Source: a bacterium
GTDB lineage: Bacteria > Verrucomicrobiota > Verrucomicrobiia > Limisphaerales > J093
Assembly (NCBI GenBank): GCA_021784265.1
Contig: JAJXTA010000080.1
Coordinates: 1 to 8,891 of the forward strand
Length of the DNA stretch: 8,891 bases
Direction: 5' to 3'
Shown piece after piece: positions 1 to 5,883 of this stretch. The notes beneath the pieces are model-generated. The model worked only from the letters and a program-made list of their open reading frames with translations, was not told the origin of the DNA and searched no databases. A program made the position numbers and the translations under genes. Position 1 is the first letter of the stretch. Each line of letters starts with the position of its first letter.

Positions 1-1145
1 GCCATGGCCAGGTCCTGGGTGGTCACGGGGAAGTTGACGCGGAAAACCGGGCCGGCCGCGGCGAGCTTCAAATTGGCCAGAAAGCCCGGCACCGCCCCCG
101 GGCGTTGGCTGCCGGCCATTTGCATCATGCCCACGATCCCCTGGAGGCCGTCGGCGATCTGCTGGGCGGCGCCGGCATCCACGCAGCCCACGGCCAATTC
201 GACGTCGAGTTGGCTGGCCTCGAACCGCAGCCCCAGCCCCAAGGCGCGGAGCTTGTCGAGGCTGGCGCCCAGGCCGGGCGGCAGGGCCCCGGGCATCGCC
301 CCGCTGGCCGCCAAGTCCCGCGTGGCCCCTTCGGGGATTACGCCATAGAGCCACAGGTGCCCCGGCTGTTTGAGCAAGCCTCGCGCCCCAAGCGGCAGTT
401 GGCCGTCCGTCCGTCCCGAAACGTAGTCCCGCACACTCTGCCCCTTGCCCACCGCCAGCACCCCGCCGTCGGGGCCGGCCCCGGCGGCGGCGCTGAGGGG
501 AAAGGGCAGGTTCGTCGCCCCCAGGGCCGAGGCGGGCAGGTCGTACACGTCCGCGGCCCCGACCTGGCTCTTGCCTTGCAGAAGCTGGCTCCGCAAACCC
601 GGCTTCTGCTTGTCCAGGGCCTGGAGCACTTGGTCGAAGACTTGTCGGGCATCGGCGCTCTTCACCAGGCGGAGCAGGGCCAGCACGCCGGCATTGGGAT
701 CCAGCCCCTGGGGGCTCAGGCCCTTGCCGCCCGGGGGTTCCTCCAGCACCACCAGGACTTCAGCCACTTGCTCGACTGGCAGGGCGGTCAGGAGCCCGCT
801 CGGGCCTTCCAGCAGCTTGCCGGGCACCCCTGGCAGCGACTTGAGTTCCGCCCCCATCGCGGGGGCTTGGGCCTTGAGGGCTTGCCACACCGGGCTGCCC
901 GCCGCCGCCTCCAGGTTCGCCTCGATAATCAGCGTCGCCTTGGTGGTCATCGCCTGCGAAAGGGGTGGCAGACTCTCGGCGGCCCGCCCCAGTGGCGCCG
1001 CCCAAAGCAGGCCCGCCAGCCACACGGCGCCCGTCCATCGCCATTCCGGGAGGGCCCGGCGCGCTTGCCGCGCCAGCACGCCGAGTTGGATTGTCGCCTC
1101 GGCCGCGGCCACGGGGCGGTTGGCTGCCTCACCTGTTGTTCTCAT
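1..1145 (-). CDS. Exported or anchored protein of unknown function (3' end cut by window edge)
   Basis: The minus-strand frame is open from an ATG at 1145-1143 to the left edge, giving 381 codons without a stop; the C-terminus lies outside the window. After a basic N-terminus (R26, R29, R30, R36) comes a hydrophobic stretch at about residues 38-52 and an 'LGRA|AES' site, which looks like a signal peptide cleaved near residue 55. The mature part is Ala/Leu/Gly-rich with alternating strand- and helix-like segments, no cysteines clustered, no catalytic motif and no further membrane segment. I do not recognise the family. The ATG has no clear Shine-Dalgarno; a GTG at 1079-1077 (residue 23) would give a more typical signal peptide length and is a real alternative. 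The gene is divergent from the cyclase, with a 134-bp gap. Coding status rests on the long open frame, the signal peptide and protein-like composition; overlapping open frames on both strands are GC artefacts. Confidence 0.8.
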   Translation of the reverse strand, partial: MRTTGEAANRPVAAAEATIQLGVLARQARRALPEWRWTGAVWLAGLLWAAPLGRAAESLPPLSQAMTTKATLIIEANLEAAAGSPVWQALKAQAPAMGAELKSLPGVPGKLLEGPSGLLTALPVEQVAEVLVVLEEPPGGKGLSPQGLDPNAGVLALLRLVKSADARQVFDQVLQALDKQKPGLRSQLLQGKSQVGAADVYDLPASALGATNLPFPLSAAAGAGPDGGVLAVGKGQSVRDYVSGRTDGQLPLGARGLLKQPGHLWLYGVIPEGATRDLAASGAMPGALPPGLGASLDKLRALGLGLRFEASQLDVELAVGCVDAGAAQQIADGLQGIVGMMQMAGSQRPGAVPGFLANLKLAAAGPVFRVNFPVTTQDLAM

Positions 1146-1265
1146 TGGTACGGGCGGAGCCTATCGCGGTGGCGGCTCGATTGCAACCCCGGGACGCGGC
1201 TGGCGGCCGTCGCGCCCGGGAGCGGCAACACCCGGGCGGGCGGCTCAAACGGCACGAATTGTGCT

Positions 1266-1271
1266 TATTAT
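1266..1271 (+). promoter_or_regulatory. Possible -10 element (TATTAT) of the cyclase gene
   Basis: TATTAT matches the sigma-70 -10 consensus at five of six bases. It sits in the only AT-rich patch of the divergent gap, and its last base is 8 nt before the cyclase ATG. Transcription from it would begin about 1-2 nt before the ATG, giving a nearly leaderless message, which fits the lack of a Shine-Dalgarno there. No good -35 hexamer is seen about 17 bp upstream, so this is weak. Confidence 0.25.
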
Positions 1272-1279
1272 TCCACCGT

Positions 1280-3106
1280 ATGGCCCCGGCAACCCGAATC
1301 GAGTGCCACTACACTCTGCCCTTCCGGCCCGAGCAGGTCTGGGCCGTGCTCAGCCAGACGGACTGGATTAACCGCGCCTTGGGCCTTCCGCCCGTTCGCT
1401 ACGCGTTCGCGGGCCGGCCCGAAGGCGGCAGCGTGGTCCGGGCACGGGCACGGTGGTGGGGCCTGGAGGTGCGGTGGGAAGAGTTCCCGTTCGAGTGGAC
1501 CGAGCCGGAGTTCTATCGGGTCCGGCGGCTCTTCGAGAATGGACCGTTTCGTGAGGCCAACCTGAGTTTGGAATTGCGGGTCACGGCCGAGGGCGACACC
1601 CGGGTGGTCCTGCGCGTGGACTTGGCGCCCCGCGGGCTCATGGGCAGGATCATCGGCCAGCACTGGCTAGGGCCCAAGCTTACGCGCGATTTCCAGCACC
1701 TGCTCGGGCACGTCGAGCAGTTCCTGCACGGCTATAAAGACGCCCCCCTGCCCCGGCTCGTGGCCCATCCGGTCCAGGAACCGGCCCTGAGCGCCGGGCT
1801 CGAGCGGCTGCGCGCCGCAGGCCAGCCCGCCGAGCTGATCGGGCGATTGGAAGGGTTCTTGCGCACCGCCCCCGATCTGGCCCTGAGCCAAGTCCGCCCC
1901 TGGACCCTGGGGCGGCGCTGGGGCGAGGATCGCTGGGCGGTGTTGCGTTTGTTCTTGCACGCGGCGCAGGCCGGTCTGGTGGACCTGAGATGGGAGGTGC
2001 TCTGCCCCCACTGCCGGGGCGCGCACCGGCCCCCAGCCACCTCGCTGCGCCAGATCGTCAGAGCCGCCCATTGTGACGTCTGCCAGGTCGCCTTCGAGGC
2101 CACCTTCGACCAATCCGTGGAACTGAAGTTCAGTGTCAACCCCGCGGTACGCCCGCGCGAGGACCTGACCTATTGCCTGGCCGGGCCCGGAGGTCAGCCT
2201 CACGTTCTCAGCCAAACCACCCTCGCCGCCGGCCAGCGCCGGGCTTGGACCCTGCCCGAAATCACCCACCCGCTCCGGCTTCGTTCGCCCCAGGTCAAGG
2301 AACCGGTCAAACTCCGCCCGGATGACGCGCCCACCCCCGTCTTCCAGCCAGTCATCCTCTGCCAGCCGGATCAGTTCGTGGTCCGCTACGAGTACGGCAA
2401 AATCGAGGACTACGCCGTCCAGGTCTTAAATCCCAACCCCTTTCCTGTGCAGCTCATCCTCGAGGAAATCCAATGGAGCGAGGACATCCTCACTGCGGCA
2501 CAGGTGACCAACTGGCAGGAGTTTCGCGACCTGTTTGCCGCGGAGGTGGTGGGGCCGCGGGAGCAGATCGCGGTGGACTCGCAAGTGGTGCTGGTCACGG
2601 ACCTGCGCGGTTCCACCGCCCTCGATCAAGGCCTGGGCGATGCGGCGGCGTATCCGCTCATGCGCCATCATTTCCAGGTCTTCCACCAGGCGGTCCAAGC
2701 CCGCCACGGCGCGGTGGTCACGACCGTCGGGGACGCCGTGATGGCCGTCTTCAGCCACGTCGGTGAGGCCCTGGGGGCCGTGCGCGAGATGCACGAGTTG
2801 CTCCCCGCGGTTAACCCCAACCCCAGCCTCGCCACGCGGCTGCTCCCCAAGTCCAGCCTCCATGTGGGACCGTGCTTGGCGGTCAATGCGCGGGACCGGT
2901 TGGACTACTTTGGCGGCACCATCAACCTGGCGGCGCGCTTGGTCGAGTGCTGCCAGGGTGGGGACCTCATTGTCTCCGAGAGGCTCTTCCAACATCCGGA
3001 AACCGCCGAGTTCCTGAAGTCCGTGCGCCGCACGCCCCAGGCGGCCGAGGTGCGGCTTCGGGGCTTCGAAAACCCGCACAAGGTCTGGCGCATCGAACTC
3101 CCCTGA
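1280..3106 (+). CDS. Class III adenylate/guanylate cyclase with SRPBCC and DUF5939-like/zinc-ribbon N-terminal region
   Basis: This 608-residue soluble protein probably makes a cyclic nucleotide from ATP or GTP. Residues 1-150 resemble an SRPBCC (START-like) ligand-binding fold. Residues 160-430 resemble the DUF5939 region found ahead of such cyclases ('WTLGRRWGEDRWAVL'), with a zinc-ribbon pattern C242-x2-C245 and C265-x2-C268. The catalytic domain runs from about 433 to 605. It has metal-binding D441 (VTDLRGST) and D485 (VGDAVMAVF), the substrate-selecting aspartate D542 (RLDYFGG) and the transition-state pair N549/R553 (INLAAR). The position normally held by the adenine-selecting lysine (V-V-K-T-x-G-D) is T481, so substrate choice or activity is uncertain. 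No membrane segment or signal peptide is seen. I chose ATG 1280 because the frame is open back to 965 only opposite the divergent gene, and the SRPBCC domain starts right after this Met. The gene appears monocistronic. Confidence 0.93.
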   Translation: MAPATRIECHYTLPFRPEQVWAVLSQTDWINRALGLPPVRYAFAGRPEGGSVVRARARWWGLEVRWEEFPFEWTEPEFYRVRRLFENGPFREANLSLELRVTAEGDTRVVLRVDLAPRGLMGRIIGQHWLGPKLTRDFQHLLGHVEQFLHGYKDAPLPRLVAHPVQEPALSAGLERLRAAGQPAELIGRLEGFLRTAPDLALSQVRPWTLGRRWGEDRWAVLRLFLHAAQAGLVDLRWEVLCPHCRGAHRPPATSLRQIVRAAHCDVCQVAFEATFDQSVELKFSVNPAVRPREDLTYCLAGPGGQPHVLSQTTLAAGQRRAWTLPEITHPLRLRSPQVKEPVKLRPDDAPTPVFQPVILCQPDQFVVRYEYGKIEDYAVQVLNPNPFPVQLILEEIQWSEDILTAAQVTNWQEFRDLFAAEVVGPREQIAVDSQVVLVTDLRGSTALDQGLGDAAAYPLMRHHFQVFHQAVQARHGAVVTTVGDAVMAVFSHVGEALGAVREMHELLPAVNPNPSLATRLLPKSSLHVGPCLAVNARDRLDYFGGTINLAARLVECCQGGDLIVSERLFQHPETAEFLKSVRRTPQAAEVRLRGFENPHKVWRIELP

Positions 3107-3191
3107 GACGTGACCAACCCCCACGCGCCGGTTCGAGCGCGCCTGCCGTTGCCGCCGTCCCGGCGCCGCGCTCGCCGGAGGCCGCCTGAAA

Positions 3192-3213
3192 CCCCGTCCG
3201 CCTGGGCGCGGGG
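3192..3213. terminator. Possible bidirectional hairpin between convergent genes
   Basis: CCCCG at 3192-3196 pairs with CGGGG at 3209-3213, and the loop has further pairing (CGCC with GGCG). It lies in the 139-bp gap between the convergent cyclase and the minus-strand operon. There is no T-tract on either side, so it may be only a GC-rich hairpin. I see nothing else in this gap. Confidence 0.2.
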
Positions 3214-3245
3214 CTGCCGTTGAACGGTTGGGGCGGCCGCCGCCG

Positions 3246-3455
3246 CTAGCGCTCCCGCCGGAGCACCACCAGCGGCGGACCGGGCCGCCAAGCCGACGTC
3301 CAGAAGGACGTCGGCGTGGGCGGATCCAGCGTGCCCACCCATTCCCACCCGTTGGCGCCCAACTCGTTGAACAGCCGTTCGGCTTCCGCCGGGTCGAGGC
3401 TGGGCCTCAGCCATCCTCGCGTCGGCAGCCCTGTGATCTTGTATTCGTAATTCAT
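3246..3455 (-). CDS. Small DUF4177-type protein
   Basis: This 69-residue protein opens with '[11 protein letters not shown]', has a central '[18 protein letters not shown]' and ends in a hydrophobic strand followed by basic residues ('PLVVLRRER'). That is the strand-helix-strand pattern of small DUF4177 proteins: a YEYKV-like strand, a helix ending L-N-xx-G-xx-GWE, and a last strand ending LKR-like. The biochemical role of the family is not known to me. It is cytosolic, with no signal peptide or membrane segment. It is the third gene of the operon; its ATG overlaps the stop of the ribbon-helix-helix gene (ATGA), implying translational coupling. It also has the best ribosome binding site in the window, GGAGGAAGG at 3459-3467. 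Confidence 0.8.
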   Translation of the reverse strand: MNYEYKITGLPTRGWLRPSLDPAEAERLFNELGANGWEWVGTLDPPTPTSFWTSAWRPGPPLVVLRRER

Positions 3456-3664
3456 AGTCCTTCCTCCGCCGGCTTCACGGACTGCGGCCCGGTTTCGAGT
3501 CCCCCCCGCGCCGCGGCCGGCTTGCGGCGCTGCACGGCCTGGCGCAAGACGTACTCGATCTGCCCATTGACGCTGCGCAACTCGTCCGCCGCCCAGCGCT
3601 CCAGTTCCTTCCAGAGCCCTGGATCGATGCGCAACAGAAATGCCTTTCGTGGTTCCACACGCAA
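3452..3664 (-). CDS. Ribbon-helix-helix (Arc-type) small DNA-binding protein
   Basis: This 70-residue protein has a basic N-terminal strand ('RKAFLLRID', residues 6-14), helix A ('[16 protein letters not shown]', 15-30) and helix B ('[17 protein letters not shown]', 31-47), followed by a polar, probably disordered tail. This is the Arc/MetJ/CopG fold, which dimerises and reads DNA with the paired strands. From memory, similar 'RSVNGQIE' RHH proteins often sit next to SPFH genes of this type. The frame begins with TTG at 3664-3662, four bases after the TAA of the SPFH gene; a GTG at 3658-3656 (68 residues) is equally possible. Neither has a Shine-Dalgarno, so translation probably depends on coupling to the SPFH gene. 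The stop overlaps the next start (ATGA). A candidate operator lies at the operon promoter (4637-4652), so autoregulation is plausible but unproven. Confidence 0.85.
   Translation of the reverse strand: MRVEPRKAFLLRIDPGLWKELERWAADELRSVNGQIEYVLRQAVQRRKPAAARGGLETGPQSVKPAEEGL
3459..3467 (-). promoter_or_regulatory. Strong Shine-Dalgarno for the DUF4177 gene
   Basis: GGAGGAAGG on the minus strand lies inside the end of the ribbon-helix-helix coding region; the GGAGG core is 7 nt from the ATG at 3455. It fixes this start and suggests the third gene can be translated at a higher rate than the two genes before it. Confidence 0.75.
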
Positions 3665-3668
3665 GGGG

Positions 3669-4589
3669 TTAGGCGTACAGGGTGCCGGTGTTGACCACCG
3701 GTGTCACTTCGGCCTCCCCGCACAAGACGACCAACAGGTTGCTCACCATCGCCGCCTTGCGCTCGTCGTCCAGTTGCACCACCTGCCGCTCCTTCAGCTC
3801 CCGCAACGCCATGTCCACCATGCTCACCGCCCCGTGCACGATCTTCTGCCGCGCCGCAATAACCGCCTCGGCTTGCTGTCGCCGCAACATCGCCTGCGCG
3901 ATCTCCGGGGCATACGCCAGATGCGTGATCCGCGCCTCCTCGACCAAGACTCCGGCCTGGGACAGGCGCTCCTGCAGCTCTTGCCGCAACGCCACCATCA
4001 CCACATCCGCCCCGCTCCGCAGCGTCACCTCGTGCTCCTCCCCGTGATCATACGCATACGCGCTGGCCACGTGGCGAATGGCCGATTCGCTCTGGATGCG
4101 GACATAGTTCTCGTAATCCTGCACGTCGAAACAGGCCTGCGCCGTGTCCTCGACACGCCAGACCACCACCGCCGCGATCTCGACCGGGTTGCCCCCTTTG
4201 TCGTTCACCTTGAGCTTGTCGCTGATCAAGTTGCGCACCCGCAGCGAGACGCGCCGCTTGGTCAGGAACGGATTCACCCAGTGAAAACCGCTCCGGCGCG
4301 TCGTCCCCTTGTAGGCCCCAAACAGAATCAGCACCCGGGCCTCGTTGGGTTGGAGCGTGAAGTAACCGAAACAGGACAGGACCCCGCCCGCCTCGGTCAG
4401 GAAGCCGGCCAGCAGCAAGAGTAAGCCCCCGGCCTTCTCGGGCTGTGGTTCGGCCAACTGCTGAATGGCCAGGACGATTAGAACGACACCCCCAATCAGC
4501 AGGAGGATCGTCAGCGGCACGGCGATTCCACCCTGGAGGGTGGGGACGGGTTGCTCGGTGTGACGGGGAGTGGCGAGTGGATTCTGCAT
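3669..4589 (-). CDS. SPFH/Band 7 domain membrane protein
   Basis: This 306-residue protein belongs to the stomatin/prohibitin/flotillin superfamily, whose members form large membrane-bound oligomers. It has a 20-residue polar N-terminus, two hydrophobic segments (about 22-42 and 53-75) and then the Band 7 domain (about 77-250). Family-like stretches include '[15 protein letters not shown]', 'GFHWVNPF' and '[19 protein letters not shown]'. A helical, charged segment rich in A, E, R and Q (about 200-275) probably mediates oligomerisation. The end ('[11 protein letters not shown]...[10 protein letters not shown]') is characteristic of a bacterial SPFH subgroup. The precise role is unknown. The ATG at 4589 is supported by CGAAAGG at 4596-4602, 6 nt upstream. 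It is the first gene of a three-gene operon with the RHH and DUF4177 genes. Confidence 0.93.
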   Translation of the reverse strand: MQNPLATPRHTEQPVPTLQGGIAVPLTILLLIGGVVLIVLAIQQLAEPQPEKAGGLLLLLAGFLTEAGGVLSCFGYFTLQPNEARVLILFGAYKGTTRRSGFHWVNPFLTKRRVSLRVRNLISDKLKVNDKGGNPVEIAAVVVWRVEDTAQACFDVQDYENYVRIQSESAIRHVASAYAYDHGEEHEVTLRSGADVVMVALRQELQERLSQAGVLVEEARITHLAYAPEIAQAMLRRQQAEAVIAARQKIVHGAVSMVDMALRELKERQVVQLDDERKAAMVSNLLVVLCGEAEVTPVVNTGTLYA

Positions 4590-4595
4590 GGCAAA

Positions 4596-4602
4596 CCTTT
4601 CG
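4596..4602 (-). promoter_or_regulatory. Ribosome binding site of the SPFH gene
   Basis: CGAAAGG on the minus strand, with its AAAGG core 6 nt before the ATG at 4589, is a moderate Shine-Dalgarno and supports that start. Confidence 0.6.
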
Positions 4603-4636
4603 TGTTAAGGGTTAGGGCCAAGCCGGGCTTGGTGAC

Positions 4637-4652
4637 TATCACTGTGATATCA
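4637..4652. promoter_or_regulatory. Candidate operator: 13-bp palindrome and 11-bp-spaced TATCA repeats
   Basis: TATCAC-T-GTGATA at 4637-4649 is a perfect odd palindrome centred on 4643. TATCA also occurs twice in direct orientation at 4637-4641 and 4648-4652, exactly 11 bp apart, about one helical turn. The site covers the end of the -10 element and the expected start site (about 4642) of the SPFH operon, where a bound protein would block RNA polymerase. The Arc family binds subsites about one turn apart, so the RHH protein of the operon is the natural candidate ligand; this is inference. Confidence 0.5.
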
Positions 4653-4677
4653 TAGAGCAATCGCATCCCGCTGTCAA
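4649..4677 (-). promoter_or_regulatory. Sigma-70 promoter of the SPFH operon
   Basis: On the minus strand a perfect TTGACA (-35, 4677-4672) is followed after exactly 17 bp by TATGAT (-10, 4654-4649), five of six bases matching consensus. A T7 tract (4693-4687) lies about 10 bp upstream of the -35 and could act as an UP element. Start is expected near 4642, giving a leader of about 53 nt before the ATG at 4589. This is the strongest promoter in the window. Confidence 0.85.
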
Positions 4678-4781
4678 CCCCCCTTCAAAAAAACCCTTCC
4701 CGCCGCTGCCTCCGGATCCTCCCGCCTCGTCCAGGGGAAAATCCTTCCTTTTGCCCTGACCTCCCCCTTTAATGGGGCGGC

Positions 4782-5426
4782 ATGAAGAACTTACTGACTC
4801 TTGGGACTTGGTTGATGACGGGTTTGCTGGGCGCCAGCCTCAGCGGAAGCGTCCGGGCGGCGGAGGAGACGCCCAAACTGCCGGACGGGCTCTACGCCCG
4901 GATCACGACCACCAAGGGGGTCATCCTGGCCCGTCTCGAGTACGAGAAAGCCCCGCTGACGGTGGCCAATTTCGTCGGCTTGTCCGAGGGCACGAAGAAC
5001 TACGCCAAGGCGCCCGGCGAGCCCCCTAAGGCGCAGGGCAAACCGTTTTACGACGGCTTGAAGTTCCATCGCGTGATTCCGAATTTCATGATCCAAGGGG
5101 GGGATCCGCAAGGCAACGGCGCGGGCGGGCCGGGCTATCAATTCCGCAACGAGACCAGCCCGGCGCTGAAGCATGACCGCCCGGGCACGTTGTCGATGGC
5201 CAATGCCGGCCCGAACACCAACGGCAGCCAGTTCTTCATCACCCACGTGCCCACGCCCTGGTTGGACGGCGGTTACAATGTCTTCGGCTACGTGGTCGAG
5301 GGGCAGGACGTGGTCAACAAGGTCGAGCGAGGGGATGTGATCAAGAGCATCCGCATCCTGCGCATCGGCGAAAAGGCCAAACAGTTCAAGGGCGACCAAG
5401 CCGACTTCGAGAAGTACTCCAAGTAG
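4782..5426 (+). CDS. Exported cyclophilin-type peptidyl-prolyl cis-trans isomerase
   Basis: This 214-residue protein should catalyse proline cis-trans isomerisation during protein folding outside the cytoplasm. Residues 1-26 form a signal peptide with a hydrophobic core at 4-20 and a likely cut after 'SVRA' (residue 26). The cyclophilin domain spans about 36-196. Active-site residues matching human cyclophilin A are R97 in 'FHRVIPNFMIQGGD', M103 and Q105, N141 in 'SMANAGPNTNGSQFF', Q150 and F152, and W160 in 'PWLDGGYNVFG'. The position of the usual histidine (H126 in cyclophilin A) is Y165, a common bacterial variation. A loop at 75-88 is longer than in minimal bacterial enzymes. A basic tail 'GEKAKQFKGDQADF' follows the fold. 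The ATG at 4782 has only a weak GGGG-rich ribosome site. It is divergent from the SPFH operon and looks monocistronic; its promoter is not evident. Confidence 0.95.
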   Translation: MKNLLTLGTWLMTGLLGASLSGSVRAAEETPKLPDGLYARITTTKGVILARLEYEKAPLTVANFVGLSEGTKNYAKAPGEPPKAQGKPFYDGLKFHRVIPNFMIQGGDPQGNGAGGPGYQFRNETSPALKHDRPGTLSMANAGPNTNGSQFFITHVPTPWLDGGYNVFGYVVEGQDVVNKVERGDVIKSIRILRIGEKAKQFKGDQADFEKYSK

Positions 5427-5429
5427 CCT

Positions 5430-5443
5430 GACGCGGGGGCGTC
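5430..5443 (+). terminator. Small hairpin just after the isomerase gene
   Basis: GACGC at 5430-5434 pairs with GCGTC at 5439-5443 around a GGGG loop, four bases after the isomerase stop. There is no T-tract, so termination function is uncertain. Confidence 0.25.
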
Positions 5444-5570
5444 CCGGGCTCGAACGATCTGCCGGGTGGTCGCGGGTTCCCCCGGGTAGGGCTTGGGTCG
5501 GGACTCCGGCCCGCGGGTTCCTCTCGTCTGCGACGGAGAGACGCGCGAGCGAGGGGCCAGCCGCCTGGGC

Positions 5571-5594
5571 GGGCGGAGAGGTTCGCCTCCGCCC
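5571..5594. other. Hairpin with TTCG loop
   Basis: GGGCGG (5571-5576) pairs with CCGCCC (5589-5594); after a 2-nt bulge, AGG (5579-5581) pairs with CCT (5586-5588) around a TTCG loop. UUCG tetraloops stabilise RNA hairpins, though the closing pair here is G-C rather than the optimal C-G. Function is unknown. Confidence 0.4.
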
Positions 5595-5726
5595 TCCATG
5601 AACACGGCCCTGGAACCAGCCGCAGGCAGGCAATGACACCTCGCTCACCCACGATGGCAGGCGCTCGCAGTCCCTTGCGAGCCGTCGCCCCCTGCCACCA
5701 GCACCACCGCGCCCATGACCCCGGCG

Positions 5727-5748
5727 CGCGGGCGGTCCCCCGCCCGCG
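5727..5748. other. Perfect 9-bp GC hairpin
   Basis: CGCGGGCGG (5727-5735) and CCGCCCGCG (5740-5748) are exact inverted copies around TCCC. There is no adjacent T-tract. It lies about 115-135 bases ahead of the kinase start and could be a structured leader element or a transcription barrier. Confidence 0.4.
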
Positions 5749-5883
5749 ACAGCCCCCCGACGCCCCAATTCGGAGGTTAAGCCCGAGCCGTTTCCTGACG
5801 ATAGCCTAGCGGGACAGGATGGGCTGGGCAACGGACTGCGCCGGGAAGCCCGCGGCACCACGTTGTCGCCCGACCGGGCCCGC

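Larger units (their letters stand above)
5427..5883. other. Gene-free, GC-rich, hairpin-rich intergenic region
   Basis: I find no supportable gene in these 457 bases. Short open frames on the minus strand give Arg/Pro/Gly-rich low-complexity products typical of GC-rich noncoding DNA. The region holds several hairpins: CGTCT/AGACG at 5525-5543, a bulged stem closing a TTCG loop at 5571-5594, and a perfect 9-bp stem at 5727-5748. A GGAGG at 5772-5776 looks like a Shine-Dalgarno but is not followed by a start codon at usable spacing. The kinase frame is open back to 5719 without an ATG, GTG or TTG before 5863. A dispersed genomic repeat or a structured RNA is possible but cannot be shown from one copy. 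Confidence 0.5.

Noticed and set aside
965..1279. Upstream extension of the cyclase frame by 105 residues
   Set aside because: It lies opposite the start of the divergent exported-protein gene, encodes Arg/Pro/Ala-rich sequence without domain character, and the SRPBCC domain begins right at Met 1280.
105..1565. 486-residue plus-strand open frame
   Set aside because: It is antisense to the minus-strand gene over most of its length and then out of frame with the cyclase; the product is His/Gln/Gly/Arg-rich, typical of a GC-driven shadow frame.
3246..3664. RHH plus small partner as a toxin-antitoxin pair
   Set aside because: The second gene is DUF4177-like rather than a known toxin, the pair is co-transcribed behind an SPFH gene, and the RHH resembles SPFH-linked Arc-type proteins rather than ParD, RelB or HicB antitoxins.
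4764..4777. CCCC/GGGG stem ahead of the isomerase ATG as an RNA switch hiding the ribosome site
   Set aside because: Only four base pairs around a six-base loop, with no longer conserved structure visible; chance is likely in DNA this rich in G and C.
5447..5470. tRNA T-arm-like string (GTTCGAGCC on the minus strand)
   Set aside because: The flanking bases do not form the T-stem and no acceptor, D or anticodon arm can be folded around it.
5772..5786. GGAGG as the ribosome site of an earlier kinase start or small gene
   Set aside because: No ATG, GTG or TTG follows within usable spacing in any frame.
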